From: Lachnospiraceae bacterium
GTDB lineage: Bacteria; Bacillota; Clostridia; Lachnospirales; Lachnospiraceae
DNA: 6,961 bases
Assembly (NCBI GenBank): GCA_031285465.1
Contig: JAITWD010000253.1
Location: 1 to 6,961, forward strand
Direction: 5' to 3'
Positions 1 through 5,658 of the stretch are shown here, piece after piece (within the stretch, counting starts at the first letter, position 1; the number at the start of each line of letters is the position of its first letter). The position numbers and the translations under genes were made by a program. The notes below the pieces were generated by a model that had not been told where the DNA came from, did not search any database, and worked only from the letters and a program-made list of their open reading frames with translations.

Positions 1-775
1 AATAGTCATAATCCTCGGTAGCCCATTTATCAAAAATCAACCGGCGATAATCACAGCCCGGAGCATTGATCGTGCCCAGCCATATTTCGGTTGATAATCG
101 GTCCTCCTGAAACCGCGGCCCCAAATAATCTCTGATAAAGATCTTAAGTTCCTCTCCCGTCCACATACAGGAGGGAAATTTCTGATTGGCAACCGGTTCA
201 TTCTGGACGTGAACCTGATCAATATGAATTCCTTCTGCAGCATAGGCATGGACAAATCTTGCAAAATAATCAGCGTATGCCCGTAAATTTTCCGGTGTAG
301 TTATTAATTTACCCCAATTGTACACCGGGGGATTTTTCATCCAGGTTGGCGGACTCCATGGCGACGCAAAAAATTTCAAATCCTGATTATATTTTTGCGC
401 TCTCTTAATATAAGGGATCAGGGCTTTTTTATCACGCTCGACCGAAAAGTGCTTCATTTCGAAATCACCCGCCGTTTCGTTCAGACTATACCAGTCAAAG
501 GAATAGTCGTTCCCGCCAATCGGAAGGCGGCACATGGTAAAACCAGTTTTCCCCTCCGCGATTGAAAAAATTTCTTCCAGCAGCTTTTCCTGCTCCTGTT
601 CGGGCAAATGCAGTAGCGCACGGTACCCTAACTCATTAAAACAGGCACCAAAACCATTCATTCTTTGGTATTCCTGTCCATCAAGGACCAATGATGCATT
701 ACTATGTTGGACCACTTGCGTGTTTTTTTCTTGCCATACCGCCTGTTCATTCGAATAAATCCACTTAACCTTCAT
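1..775 (-). CDS. Glycoside hydrolase family 30 enzyme, N-terminal 258 residues (cut by window edge)
   Basis: Retaining beta-glycosidase of family GH30, which includes glucosylceramidase-like beta-glucosidases, beta-1,6-glucanases and beta-xylosidases/xylanases. Seen in the sequence: the GFGACFNELG block (residues 41-50), CRLPIGGNDYS (82-92), the SPWSPPTWMK loop (138-147) and HVQNEP (189-194), whose Glu193 matches the family's general acid/base. The nucleophile Glu and the C-terminal beta domain lie beyond the window; family members are usually about 440-500 residues. No signal peptide is present, so it should act in the cytoplasm on imported oligosaccharide. I chose the ATG at 775 because GGAG lies 9 bases upstream; in-frame ATGs at 784 and 790 have weaker sites. 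It follows the MalG-type permease after 110 bases with no terminator, so it is probably the operon's last or next-to-last gene. The subfamily, and hence the substrate, cannot be assigned. Confidence 0.88.
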   Translation of the reverse strand, partial: MKVKWIYSNEQAVWQEKNTQVVQHSNASLVLDGQEYQRMNGFGACFNELGYRALLHLPEQEQEKLLEEIFSIAEGKTGFTMCRLPIGGNDYSFDWYSLNETAGDFEMKHFSVERDKKALIPYIKRAQKYNQDLKFFASPWSPPTWMKNPPVYNWGKLITTPENLRAYADYFARFVHAYAAEGIHIDQVHVQNEPVANQKFPSCMWTGEELKIFIRDYLGPRFQEDRLSTEIWLGTINAPGCDYRRLIFDKWATEDYDY

Positions 776-885
776 TCCCGTCATCTCCATTCTTTTTATT
801 TTTCACTTTTTGTGCTTCACTTTTTTAACTTGATCTTTAACCGATCCCGTCATCACTTGTTGCTGTTCCCTTCGAACATTAACCA

Positions 886-1743
886 TCACTTTTCCGCACC
901 AAGGGTTAGACCACTGATAATATAGCGTGACAGGAAAATATAAACGATAATGATCGGAACCACCGAAATAGCGATCGCTAAATAAAGCGCACCGTAATTG
1001 GTCTGGTAAAGCCCTTTTATCATAGCGATCATTACCGGCATAGGAAATTTTGCATTGTCGGTCATAATAACTAACGGGCCGAGATAATTATTCCAACTGG
1101 AAACAAAGTTGAAAATACACATAGTTGCCACCCCCGGCATAATACAGGGAAGGATCAACCGGTTAAAAATATGGATCTCGCTGCTGCCCTCGATCCGACC
1201 CGCTTCAATAAGTGAATCCGGAATACTTTGTTCGATCATCCCTTTCAGGAAGAAGACCGCCGTGGCATTCGCCATCCCCGGAAGGATAAAGGGTAAAAAG
1301 GAATTTAACAGTGAAAGTTTTAGGTTGAGTTGGTAAAAACCAATGATACTAAGCTGACTGGGTAACATCATGGAAAAAAGCACCACCCAGAATAAAACCT
1401 TGTTTCCCTTGAACCGATATTTGGAAAATCCGTATGCGGTCAAGGCGGAAAAATAACCGGTCAGGGCGGTAAATGGTACCGAGATCATCAGACTATTCCC
1501 AAAGCCCTGCCAGATATTCACACTGGACTGCATCTTTTCGTAATTCTCCGAAAGCGCCGTTCCGAAGGTGAGATTTAGACGGGTCACGATGTCAATACTG
1601 GTGTGGGTACTGTTTATCAGCACCAGCAAAAATGGCAGCACACAGATCAGTAGCAGCAGGGTAAGAAAAAGGTACATAAACGCCAGCGGAAATATTTTGC
1701 CGATTTTTCCCGACACTCTTTTTGCACTATTCTCTCGATACAT
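886..1743 (-). CDS. Carbohydrate ABC transporter permease, MalG/UgpE type (CUT1)
   Basis: Second membrane subunit of a CUT1 sugar importer, 285 residues, the usual size. A hydrophobic first segment (about 18-43) is followed by further membrane segments near 84-105, 115-140, 148-170, 205-225 and 252-275. The cytoplasmic EAA loop that docks on the ATPase is visible at 180-203 (EAGRIEGSSEIHIFNRLILP). The C-terminus SGLTLGAEK resembles the typical MalG-type ending. Its ATG shares one base with the preceding permease's stop (TGATG), and GGAGG lies just upstream, so the two permeases are translationally coupled and presumably made in equal amounts. It should form a heterodimeric channel with that permease. 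The family is certain; the transported sugar is inferred only from the neighbouring GH30 gene. Confidence 0.93.
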   Translation of the reverse strand: MYRENSAKRVSGKIGKIFPLAFMYLFLTLLLLICVLPFLLVLINSTHTSIDIVTRLNLTFGTALSENYEKMQSSVNIWQGFGNSLMISVPFTALTGYFSALTAYGFSKYRFKGNKVLFWVVLFSMMLPSQLSIIGFYQLNLKLSLLNSFLPFILPGMANATAVFFLKGMIEQSIPDSLIEAGRIEGSSEIHIFNRLILPCIMPGVATMCIFNFVSSWNNYLGPLVIMTDNAKFPMPVMIAMIKGLYQTNYGALYLAIAISVVPIIIVYIFLSRYIISGLTLGAEK

Positions 1744-2633
1744 CAGCCTTCCTCCTTCCGTCGGAGCAATCTAAAGGAAACCATACTCAGCAGGGCGATC
1801 ATTAGAAATAATCCCATCGAAACCGCTGAAGCATAACCCAGGTTATGGCTTCTGAATGCCTGAATATATATATACATAGCCGTAGTTAGGATACTTTTCT
1901 GCGGCTCTCCGGTTCCGTTGGTTAAGGTGGCGGGAACATCAAAAATCTGCATTCCCCCGATAATTGAAGTGATGGTCATATAGATCAGGGTAGGACGGAT
2001 CAGCGGCAGAGTAATCGCAAAAAAAGTTTTTCTTTTGCTGGCACCATCAACCATCGCCGCCTCATACACCTGGGTGTCAATGGATGCCATCCCTGTCATA
2101 ACTATGATGGTGGTATAGCCAAACCACATCCACCACTGGATGTAGGATACCAGCGATGAGGTAAAAAAAGGACTTTCAAAAAAATAAATGGGGGTATCTA
2201 TTATCCCCGTCATAAGTAACAGGTGATTTACTGCCGATTTACCACCATTAAACAACAGATTAAACATCAACCCTACCGATGCCGCCGTGATCAGGTTAGG
2301 CATATAAAATGCCGCCCGAAACAATATCATCCCCCTAACACGGTTAAAGGTAAACAGCGCTGCTAATAGTAAAGCGATCGCCATTTGGGGGATAAAATTA
2401 AACAGCCATATCCGGATGGTATTCCCAACCGAGCGAAAGAAGGTAGTGTCGGTGATCAAACGGGCGTAATTATCTATGCCATTAAAATCCGGCGGGAGCA
2501 TCCCATCCCATTTTTGCATACTAAGCAGCGCGGTGGAAACGATCGGATAAAGTCCAAAAATCAGAAAAATAATAAAAAATGGAGAAATAAACAAATACCC
2601 GTAAAATTGTTTATGGAATGCTTTCTTCTTCAT
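1743..2633 (-). CDS. Carbohydrate ABC transporter permease, MalF/UgpA type (CUT1)
   Basis: First membrane subunit of the sugar importer, 296 residues. A basic N-terminus (MKKKAFHKQ) leads into membrane segment 1 (about 12-33), with further segments near 74-96, 108-130, 160-182, 215-232 and 268-290. The EAA loop is at 191-214 (EAAMVDGASKRKTFFAITLP). The frame stays open upstream to 2843, but that stretch translates to cysteine- and arginine-rich sequence across repeat and hairpin DNA, so it is not part of the protein. The start is ATG 2633, with ATG 2645 (MGIS extension) as the alternative. Neither has a strong Shine-Dalgarno: AAAGG is only one base from ATG 2645, while GGGT lies at workable spacing for 2633. 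A 228-base structured gap separates it from the binding-protein gene. No ATPase gene is adjacent. Confidence 0.93.
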   Translation of the reverse strand: MKKKAFHKQFYGYLFISPFFIIFLIFGLYPIVSTALLSMQKWDGMLPPDFNGIDNYARLITDTTFFRSVGNTIRIWLFNFIPQMAIALLLAALFTFNRVRGMILFRAAFYMPNLITAASVGLMFNLLFNGGKSAVNHLLLMTGIIDTPIYFFESPFFTSSLVSYIQWWMWFGYTTIIVMTGMASIDTQVYEAAMVDGASKRKTFFAITLPLIRPTLIYMTITSIIGGMQIFDVPATLTNGTGEPQKSILTTAMYIYIQAFRSHNLGYASAVSMGLFLMIALLSMVSFRLLRRKEEG

Positions 2634-2653
2634 ACTAATACCCATGCCTTTCT

Positions 2654-2717
2654 GGAACAAAAGTGCACTTCGCGCACTCACGCGGGCAAATATCTTTGGT
2701 AGAGCAGCTTTTGTTCC
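2654..2717. repeat. GC-rich inverted repeat upstream of the MalF-type permease
   Basis: Perfect 10-bp arms GGAACAAAAG (2654-2663) and CTTTTGTTCC (2708-2717) enclose 44 bases. The arms extend a few more pairs with one bulge. Inside and just beyond are small GC-rich hairpins (GTGC/GCAC at 2663-2676; GCGC/GCGC near 2718-2730). The GC-rich, hairpin-within-hairpin layout differs from the AT-richer surroundings and suggests a short dispersed intergenic repeat. In mRNA the structure would end about 8 bases before the permease's upstream ATG. No coding function is seen. Whether it is repeated elsewhere in the genome cannot be judged from this window. Confidence 0.55.
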
Positions 2718-2774
2718 GCGCGTAGCTGCGCACCTGTTTTGTATCATCGGAGCACTTTCCCATGATATAAAACA

Positions 2775-2813
2775 TACGGTGAAGGGCAGGCATAAAACCC
2801 GCCCTTCACCGTA
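2775..2813 (-). terminator. Strong stem-loop between binding-protein and permease genes (leaky terminator or mRNA-stabilising hairpin)
   Basis: A 13-bp perfect stem, TACGGTGAAGGGC (2775-2787) with its complement (2801-2813), plus two inner G-C pairs after one mismatch, closes on a 7-base loop. On the minus-strand transcript it starts 48 bases after the binding-protein stop. It is followed by TGTTTTATAT, an imperfect U-rich tract, and preceded by an A run. Such a hairpin after the first transporter gene is a known way to make binding protein in excess over permeases, as with the malE-malF intergenic structure of E. coli. The weak U tract favours partial termination or 3'-end protection rather than a full stop, because the permeases have no other obvious promoter. 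Confidence 0.6.
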
Positions 2814-2861
2814 ACAGTTTTTATTCATGATCGTTAAACACAAGGAACTTCATTATTACAA

Positions 2862-4214
2862 TCATTCGATTATAAGATCAGGATACTGTGTTGCCACATC
2901 ATTTTTAAATTGTGCCAGAGCTGCATCTTTGTCCATCGTACCATTGGCGTATACTTTAACCGCTGCTAAAAAAGCATTGTTGATCTGACCATCGTAGGGA
3001 GTCATCAGATCGGACTCGATTTTTCCCATCTGATCGTTGTAGAACTCAAACAGATTTTGTCCGCCTAGCACCTCTTCGCCTTCAGCCGCAGCCAATGCCT
3101 GATCGGCTTCCTTAAGCGAAACATACTCACCATATTCAACCGCATAGCTCTGCTGTGCTTCTGCATTTAGGGCGACATACTCCATAAATTTCCAGGCGGC
3201 CTCCTTTTGCGGACTGTCTTTATATATACCAAACCAGGTTCCGCCCTTAACATAAGGCACCGGTCCCTGTGCCAGTCCCCACTGCCCCATGGTCACATTG
3301 GCAGCCGGCTTAACAACAAACTGATATCCCCAGGAAGGTAATACATAGCAGAAGGTATTGTCACTTTCCACTGCCGCCGACCATTCCGGAGACCAGGGAT
3401 CGACATTCAGGTCATATCCACTTTCATAGATGGTTTTTGCCATATCCATAAAATCCAACATCGACTCGTCTATGATCAGCTTGTCCTCTTCCACCCATGC
3501 CGTTTGACGGTTAGAAAACTGCATATTTAGAATATCTTGCCAACTGGCAAACATTGCAATACCGTTCTCCTTAAGTGTCGCCGCTGCTTCCAGCATTTTA
3601 TCATTGCTGGCAAGAAGTGCCCCCACCGCTTCCGGATCACTCGTTCCAAATACCTGCTGTGCCAAATCTCTGCGGTAAAGCACCGATCCTGGTGATGCCT
3701 GCCAGCTTAACGCCTTAATTGCACCGGCGGAATCGGTTCCCACGCTGACCACATAGGGCCAGATACCATCCGTGTACTGTTCTATATTATAAGGTTCTCC
3801 CCGTAAATCTTCCCAAAAGGGTGATTCTACTAAATATTTTACATAATCGGACTCACCGGTAAAAATATCCGGTGCACCCTGTCCGCTTGACATAACCGGC
3901 GTCAGTTTGGCCAAAAAATCCGCATTGGGTATAACCGTAATATTCACCTTAATATCCGGATAAACCTGATTAAAGCCACTCACAAAACGCCCCAGCTCCT
4001 CACCGGAAGACCAGATATTCAGTTCGCCTGAAAGCCCCTCTGCCTCGCTTCCTTCTGGTTGTTGTGACTCTTCTACCGATCCGGTTTCCTCTTCCTGTTC
4101 AACCGGTTGTTGATCGTCACCGCCTGCTGTCCCTTCATTTACCGTGCTGTTCCCACATCCTATCAGGGCAATTAACATCGTCCCTATTAACATCGCTGAT
4201 AACCATTTTTTCAT
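2862..4214 (-). CDS. Extracellular sugar-binding lipoprotein of a CUT1 ABC transporter
   Basis: Substrate-binding protein of the MalE/UgpB-like family, 450 residues, which captures oligosaccharide outside the membrane and delivers it to the two permeases downstream. The N-terminus MKKWLSAMLIGTM with lipobox LIGC (Cys20) is a lipoprotein signal; the mature N-terminus would be lipidated and membrane-anchored. An acidic Gly/Glu/Gln-rich linker (about 21-62) precedes the binding fold, which begins at GELNIWSSGEE. Other family-typical stretches are PDIFTGESDYVKYL, LSWQASPGSVLYRRDL and the late WKFMEYVALNAEAQ. Three in-frame ATGs lie at 4226, 4220 and 4214. I chose 4214 because it gives a normal signal peptide and has GGGT at suitable spacing, but no start has a strong ribosome binding site. 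The sugar specificity cannot be read from the sequence; the GH30 gene in the same operon suggests a beta-linked oligosaccharide. Confidence 0.92.
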   Translation of the reverse strand: MKKWLSAMLIGTMLIALIGCGNSTVNEGTAGGDDQQPVEQEEETGSVEESQQPEGSEAEGLSGELNIWSSGEELGRFVSGFNQVYPDIKVNITVIPNADFLAKLTPVMSSGQGAPDIFTGESDYVKYLVESPFWEDLRGEPYNIEQYTDGIWPYVVSVGTDSAGAIKALSWQASPGSVLYRRDLAQQVFGTSDPEAVGALLASNDKMLEAAATLKENGIAMFASWQDILNMQFSNRQTAWVEEDKLIIDESMLDFMDMAKTIYESGYDLNVDPWSPEWSAAVESDNTFCYVLPSWGYQFVVKPAANVTMGQWGLAQGPVPYVKGGTWFGIYKDSPQKEAAWKFMEYVALNAEAQQSYAVEYGEYVSLKEADQALAAAEGEEVLGGQNLFEFYNDQMGKIESDLMTPYDGQINNAFLAAVKVYANGTMDKDAALAQFKNDVATQYPDLIIE

Positions 4215-4228
4215 ATTCATACCCATGC

Positions 4229-4251
4229 ATATCGCAGGTTTCCTGCGATAT
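4229..4251 (-). promoter_or_regulatory. Perfect hairpin abutting the binding-protein start codons
   Basis: Perfect 10-bp arms ATATCGCAGG and CCTGCGATAT flank a 3-base loop. On the transcript the hairpin ends two bases before ATG 4226 and 14 bases before ATG 4214. The only AGGA-like bases nearby sit in its loop-proximal strand, so folding would hide them. It may control translation initiation or mRNA stability, or as DNA be a protein-binding palindrome. It does not have the CG-centred form of a LacI operator. Confidence 0.55.
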
Positions 4252-4266
4252 TGCTAAAATAAATAC

Positions 4267-4318
4267 GGTTGAAAGAATCGAATGCTGCATGGCTCCTTTA
4301 CTTTATTTTCTTTCAACC
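4267..4318 (-). promoter_or_regulatory. Long-range 11-bp inverted repeat in the leader of the binding-protein gene
   Basis: GGTTGAAAGAA (4267-4277) and TTCTTTCAACC (4308-4318) are perfect complements separated by 30 bases. On the minus-strand transcript the loop carries AAAGGAG followed two bases later by an ATG (4290), a potential but poorly spaced initiation site. Together with the 4229-4251 hairpin it makes the leader highly structured. I see no convincing -35/-10 pair for a separate binding-protein promoter in 4253-4400. Confidence 0.4.
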
Positions 4319-4400
4319 TTACACCTCACATTTTTAAATAATTTTGATAATCCGTAACCGATCAGCACTGTGGCATCATGGTCACAAGAAATCTTATTTC

Positions 4401-4527
4401 TAAGGGAACACTGATTAAAGCAGTATTTCCTTAGACGCTTCGCAAGATGCGCACGGATGCGCAAGGTAAATTGGCACTTCGTGCCGCAAATCCGGCGCGG
4501 AAACGCTTTAATCAGCATTTCCTTTAA
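4401..4527. mobile_element. MITE-like palindromic element flanked by TAA, inserted at the 3' end of the LacI gene
   Basis: A core of about 121 bp (4404-4524) has imperfect terminal inverted repeats sharing CTGATTAAAGC (4411-4421, complement 4506-4516), preceded by GGGAACA at one end and AAGGAAATG at the other. TAA lies directly outside each end (4401-4403 and 4525-4527), consistent with a target duplication of 2-3 bases. Each end folds on itself: AAGGGAACACTG pairs 10/12 with CAGTATTTCCTT, and GGAAACGCT pairs 8/9 with AGCATTTCC. The interior carries a TGCGCA-CGGA-TGCGCA hairpin (4448-4463) and a perfect GGCAC-TTC-GTGCC hairpin (4473-4485). No transposase is encoded, so it would be non-autonomous or a structured dispersed repeat. 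The parent IS family is unknown; TNA-type duplications occur with IS5-family elements. It overlaps the end of the regulator gene. Confidence 0.6.
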
Positions 4528-5536
4528 CCCCCGTCCCATGCGTGGCCGCCCCAATGGACTTCCCTTCAATGATCTGCGGCTTTAGCAGGACATTTTTAAA
4601 ACTCTCCTCCTTTCCACTTATTCTGGCAAGTAATGCCTCTGCAAGCATTTTGCCAATTTCGTAAATTGGCTGCCTGACTGTAGTAATCTGGGGCTGGGTC
4701 AGCAGATGGTGGCCCAGGCCGTCAAATCCCGCAACGGAAACATCCTCCGGCACCGACAATCCTTTTTCATAAATCGCCTGTACGACACCGATGGCAATAG
4801 TATCGGTCGCGCAAAAAATTGCCGTCGGCTGTCTTCTATTCAAAAGTTCTTTAGTAGCATAAAAAGCACTGCCGGAGCTGTTGCTACACTGAACCACCTC
4901 AATATCACTTCTATCACCGATGGCTTTACCCTCTCCGATCAGCGATTTATTTTCAAAGGCCCGGTAAAAACCCATCTGACGATCATGAACATAATCCTTT
5001 TCCTCGGTAACATTCAGCATGACGATATCCCTGTGGCCGGCTTCCAGTAACCGTTCGGTGATCTCACAAGCGCCGATCACGTTATCCACGTCAATGCAGT
5101 CTACCCCGGGTAACGCCACATGACCAAACAGAGCCATCGGTCGATTACGGGACTTGGCATATTCCCAGACCGGAACAAACTCATTGGACAAAAGGCCGGT
5201 AACAATATAGCCGTCACAGTTATGCTCTCTGTTCAAATTCCGTAAGATCGAGAATGAATATAGCTGAGAACTCAGCGCGTCACTGATACCCGCAATAAAA
5301 TACATGGCAAAAGGATTATCAAGGGCAATATATTCGGGAATATAGACATCAATAATGCTCGTCTTATTACTTACCAGGGACTGGGCGATCTGATTAGGGG
5401 TATATTGATATTCTTTTAAGATACGTTCAACCAATATGCGGGTCTCCGGCTTAACCTTATCCGGTGTGTTCAACACCCGGGAAACGGTAATGATTGAAAC
5501 ACCGGCCTTTTCCGCAATCATTTTCTGAGTTACCAT
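4508..5536 (-). CDS. LacI-family transcriptional regulator
   Basis: Sugar-responsive DNA-binding regulator, 342 residues. The N-terminal helix-turn-helix is clear (about 3-23, KMIAEKAGVSIITVSRVLN). A hinge helix follows (YTPNQIAQSL, about 45-54); its Leu is the residue that intercalates at a central CG step. The periplasmic-binding-protein-like effector domain runs from about 60 to 328, with the family hallmarks NCDGYIV (106-112), AIFCATDTIAIGV (239-251) and DVSVAGFDG (265-273). The stretch before NCDGY is shorter than usual in the family. I chose ATG 5536 because GGAGG lies 5 bases upstream; a TTG at 5539 would be only two bases away. The last five residues (KGNAD) and the TAA stop come from the inserted palindromic element at 4401-4527. 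It heads the operon and probably represses itself and the genes behind it through the palindrome on its promoter. Confidence 0.93.
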   Translation of the reverse strand: MVTQKMIAEKAGVSIITVSRVLNTPDKVKPETRILVERILKEYQYTPNQIAQSLVSNKTSIIDVYIPEYIALDNPFAMYFIAGISDALSSQLYSFSILRNLNREHNCDGYIVTGLLSNEFVPVWEYAKSRNRPMALFGHVALPGVDCIDVDNVIGACEITERLLEAGHRDIVMLNVTEEKDYVHDRQMGFYRAFENKSLIGEGKAIGDRSDIEVVQCSNSSGSAFYATKELLNRRQPTAIFCATDTIAIGVVQAIYEKGLSVPEDVSVAGFDGLGHHLLTQPQITTVRQPIYEIGKMLAEALLARISGKEESFKNVLLKPQIIEGKSIGAATHGTGVKGNAD

Positions 5537-5541
5537 CAATG

Positions 5542-5549
5542 CCTCCTTT
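5542..5549 (-). promoter_or_regulatory. Ribosome binding site of the LacI gene
   Basis: The transcript reads AAAGGAGG followed by CATTG and the ATG at 5536. This near-perfect Shine-Dalgarno at 5-base spacing decides for that ATG over the TTG three bases upstream. Confidence 0.85.
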
Positions 5550-5550
5550 C

Positions 5551-5564
5551 ATGTTAACGTACAT
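5551..5564. promoter_or_regulatory. Second, degenerate LacI-type operator half-site
   Basis: ATGTTAACGTACAT repeats the first ten bases (ATGTTAACGT) of the full palindrome centred about 58 bp further upstream, but its second half is shortened or degenerate. It lies directly upstream of the lacI ribosome binding site. It could be an auxiliary operator allowing looping or cooperative repression; this is inferred only from the shared half. Confidence 0.5.
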
Positions 5565-5583
5565 CATCCGCCATAAATAAATC

Positions 5584-5606
5584 GCATCAAACATCCGTGT
5601 TGATGC
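5584..5606 (-). promoter_or_regulatory. Hairpin in the lacI 5' leader
   Basis: GCATCAA (5584-5590) and TTGATGC (5600-5606) form a 7-bp stem. An alternative pairing extends it to 9 bp with one bulged A around TCCG. It sits in the roughly 88-base untranslated leader and shares one base with the operator palindrome. No known riboswitch is recognised. Confidence 0.4.
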
Positions 5607-5625
5607 AATGTTAACGTTAACATTG
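5606..5625. promoter_or_regulatory. Perfect 20-bp operator palindrome at the lacI transcription start
   Basis: CAATGTTAACGTTAACATTG is a perfect even palindrome centred on CG, the form bound by LacI-family repressors. The predicted transcription start (about 5624) lies at its edge, so occupancy would block initiation. The inner ATGTTAACGTTAACAT also satisfies the degenerate cre consensus for CcpA (WTGNNARCGNWWWCAW). It could therefore serve autoregulation by the adjacent LacI protein, carbon catabolite control, or both. Confidence 0.8.
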
Positions 5626-5630
5626 ATTTC

Positions 5631-5658
5631 ATTATAACATAATTTGTACAGATGTCAA
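5631..5658 (-). promoter_or_regulatory. Consensus sigma-A promoter of the lacI-led operon
   Basis: The minus strand reads TTGACA (5658-5653), a 16-base spacer, then TATAAT (5636-5631), with TGT just before the -10 as an extended -10. Both hexamers are exact consensus. Transcription should start near 5624, about 88 bases before the lacI ATG. It is the only clear promoter in the window, so the transporter and GH30 genes may depend on read-through from it. Confidence 0.88.

Noticed and set aside
37..264. A 75-codon minus-strand frame inside the GH30 gene
   Set aside because: It is an out-of-frame shadow of the GH30 coding sequence, which has clear family motifs.
2634..2843. A 70-residue N-terminal extension of the MalF-type permease
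   Set aside because: The extra codons span the stem-loop and inverted repeat, look nothing like a permease N-terminus, and the family starts near MKKKAFHKQ.
4229..4251. The binding-protein hairpin as a second LacI operator
   Set aside because: It has an odd 3-base centre and no similarity to the TTAACGTTAA core of the lacI palindrome.
4322..4400. A possible promoter for the binding-protein gene (for example TTACGG with AT-rich sequence downstream)
   Set aside because: No -35/-10 pair with acceptable spacing and match was found; the AT-rich run alone is not enough.
4303..4569. An 88-codon open frame on the minus strand across the end of lacI and the palindromic element
   Set aside because: It overlaps lacI in another frame, has no ribosome binding site, and its arginine- and cysteine-rich product comes from repeat DNA. 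Its last 32 codons matter only as the hypothetical pre-insertion extension of lacI.
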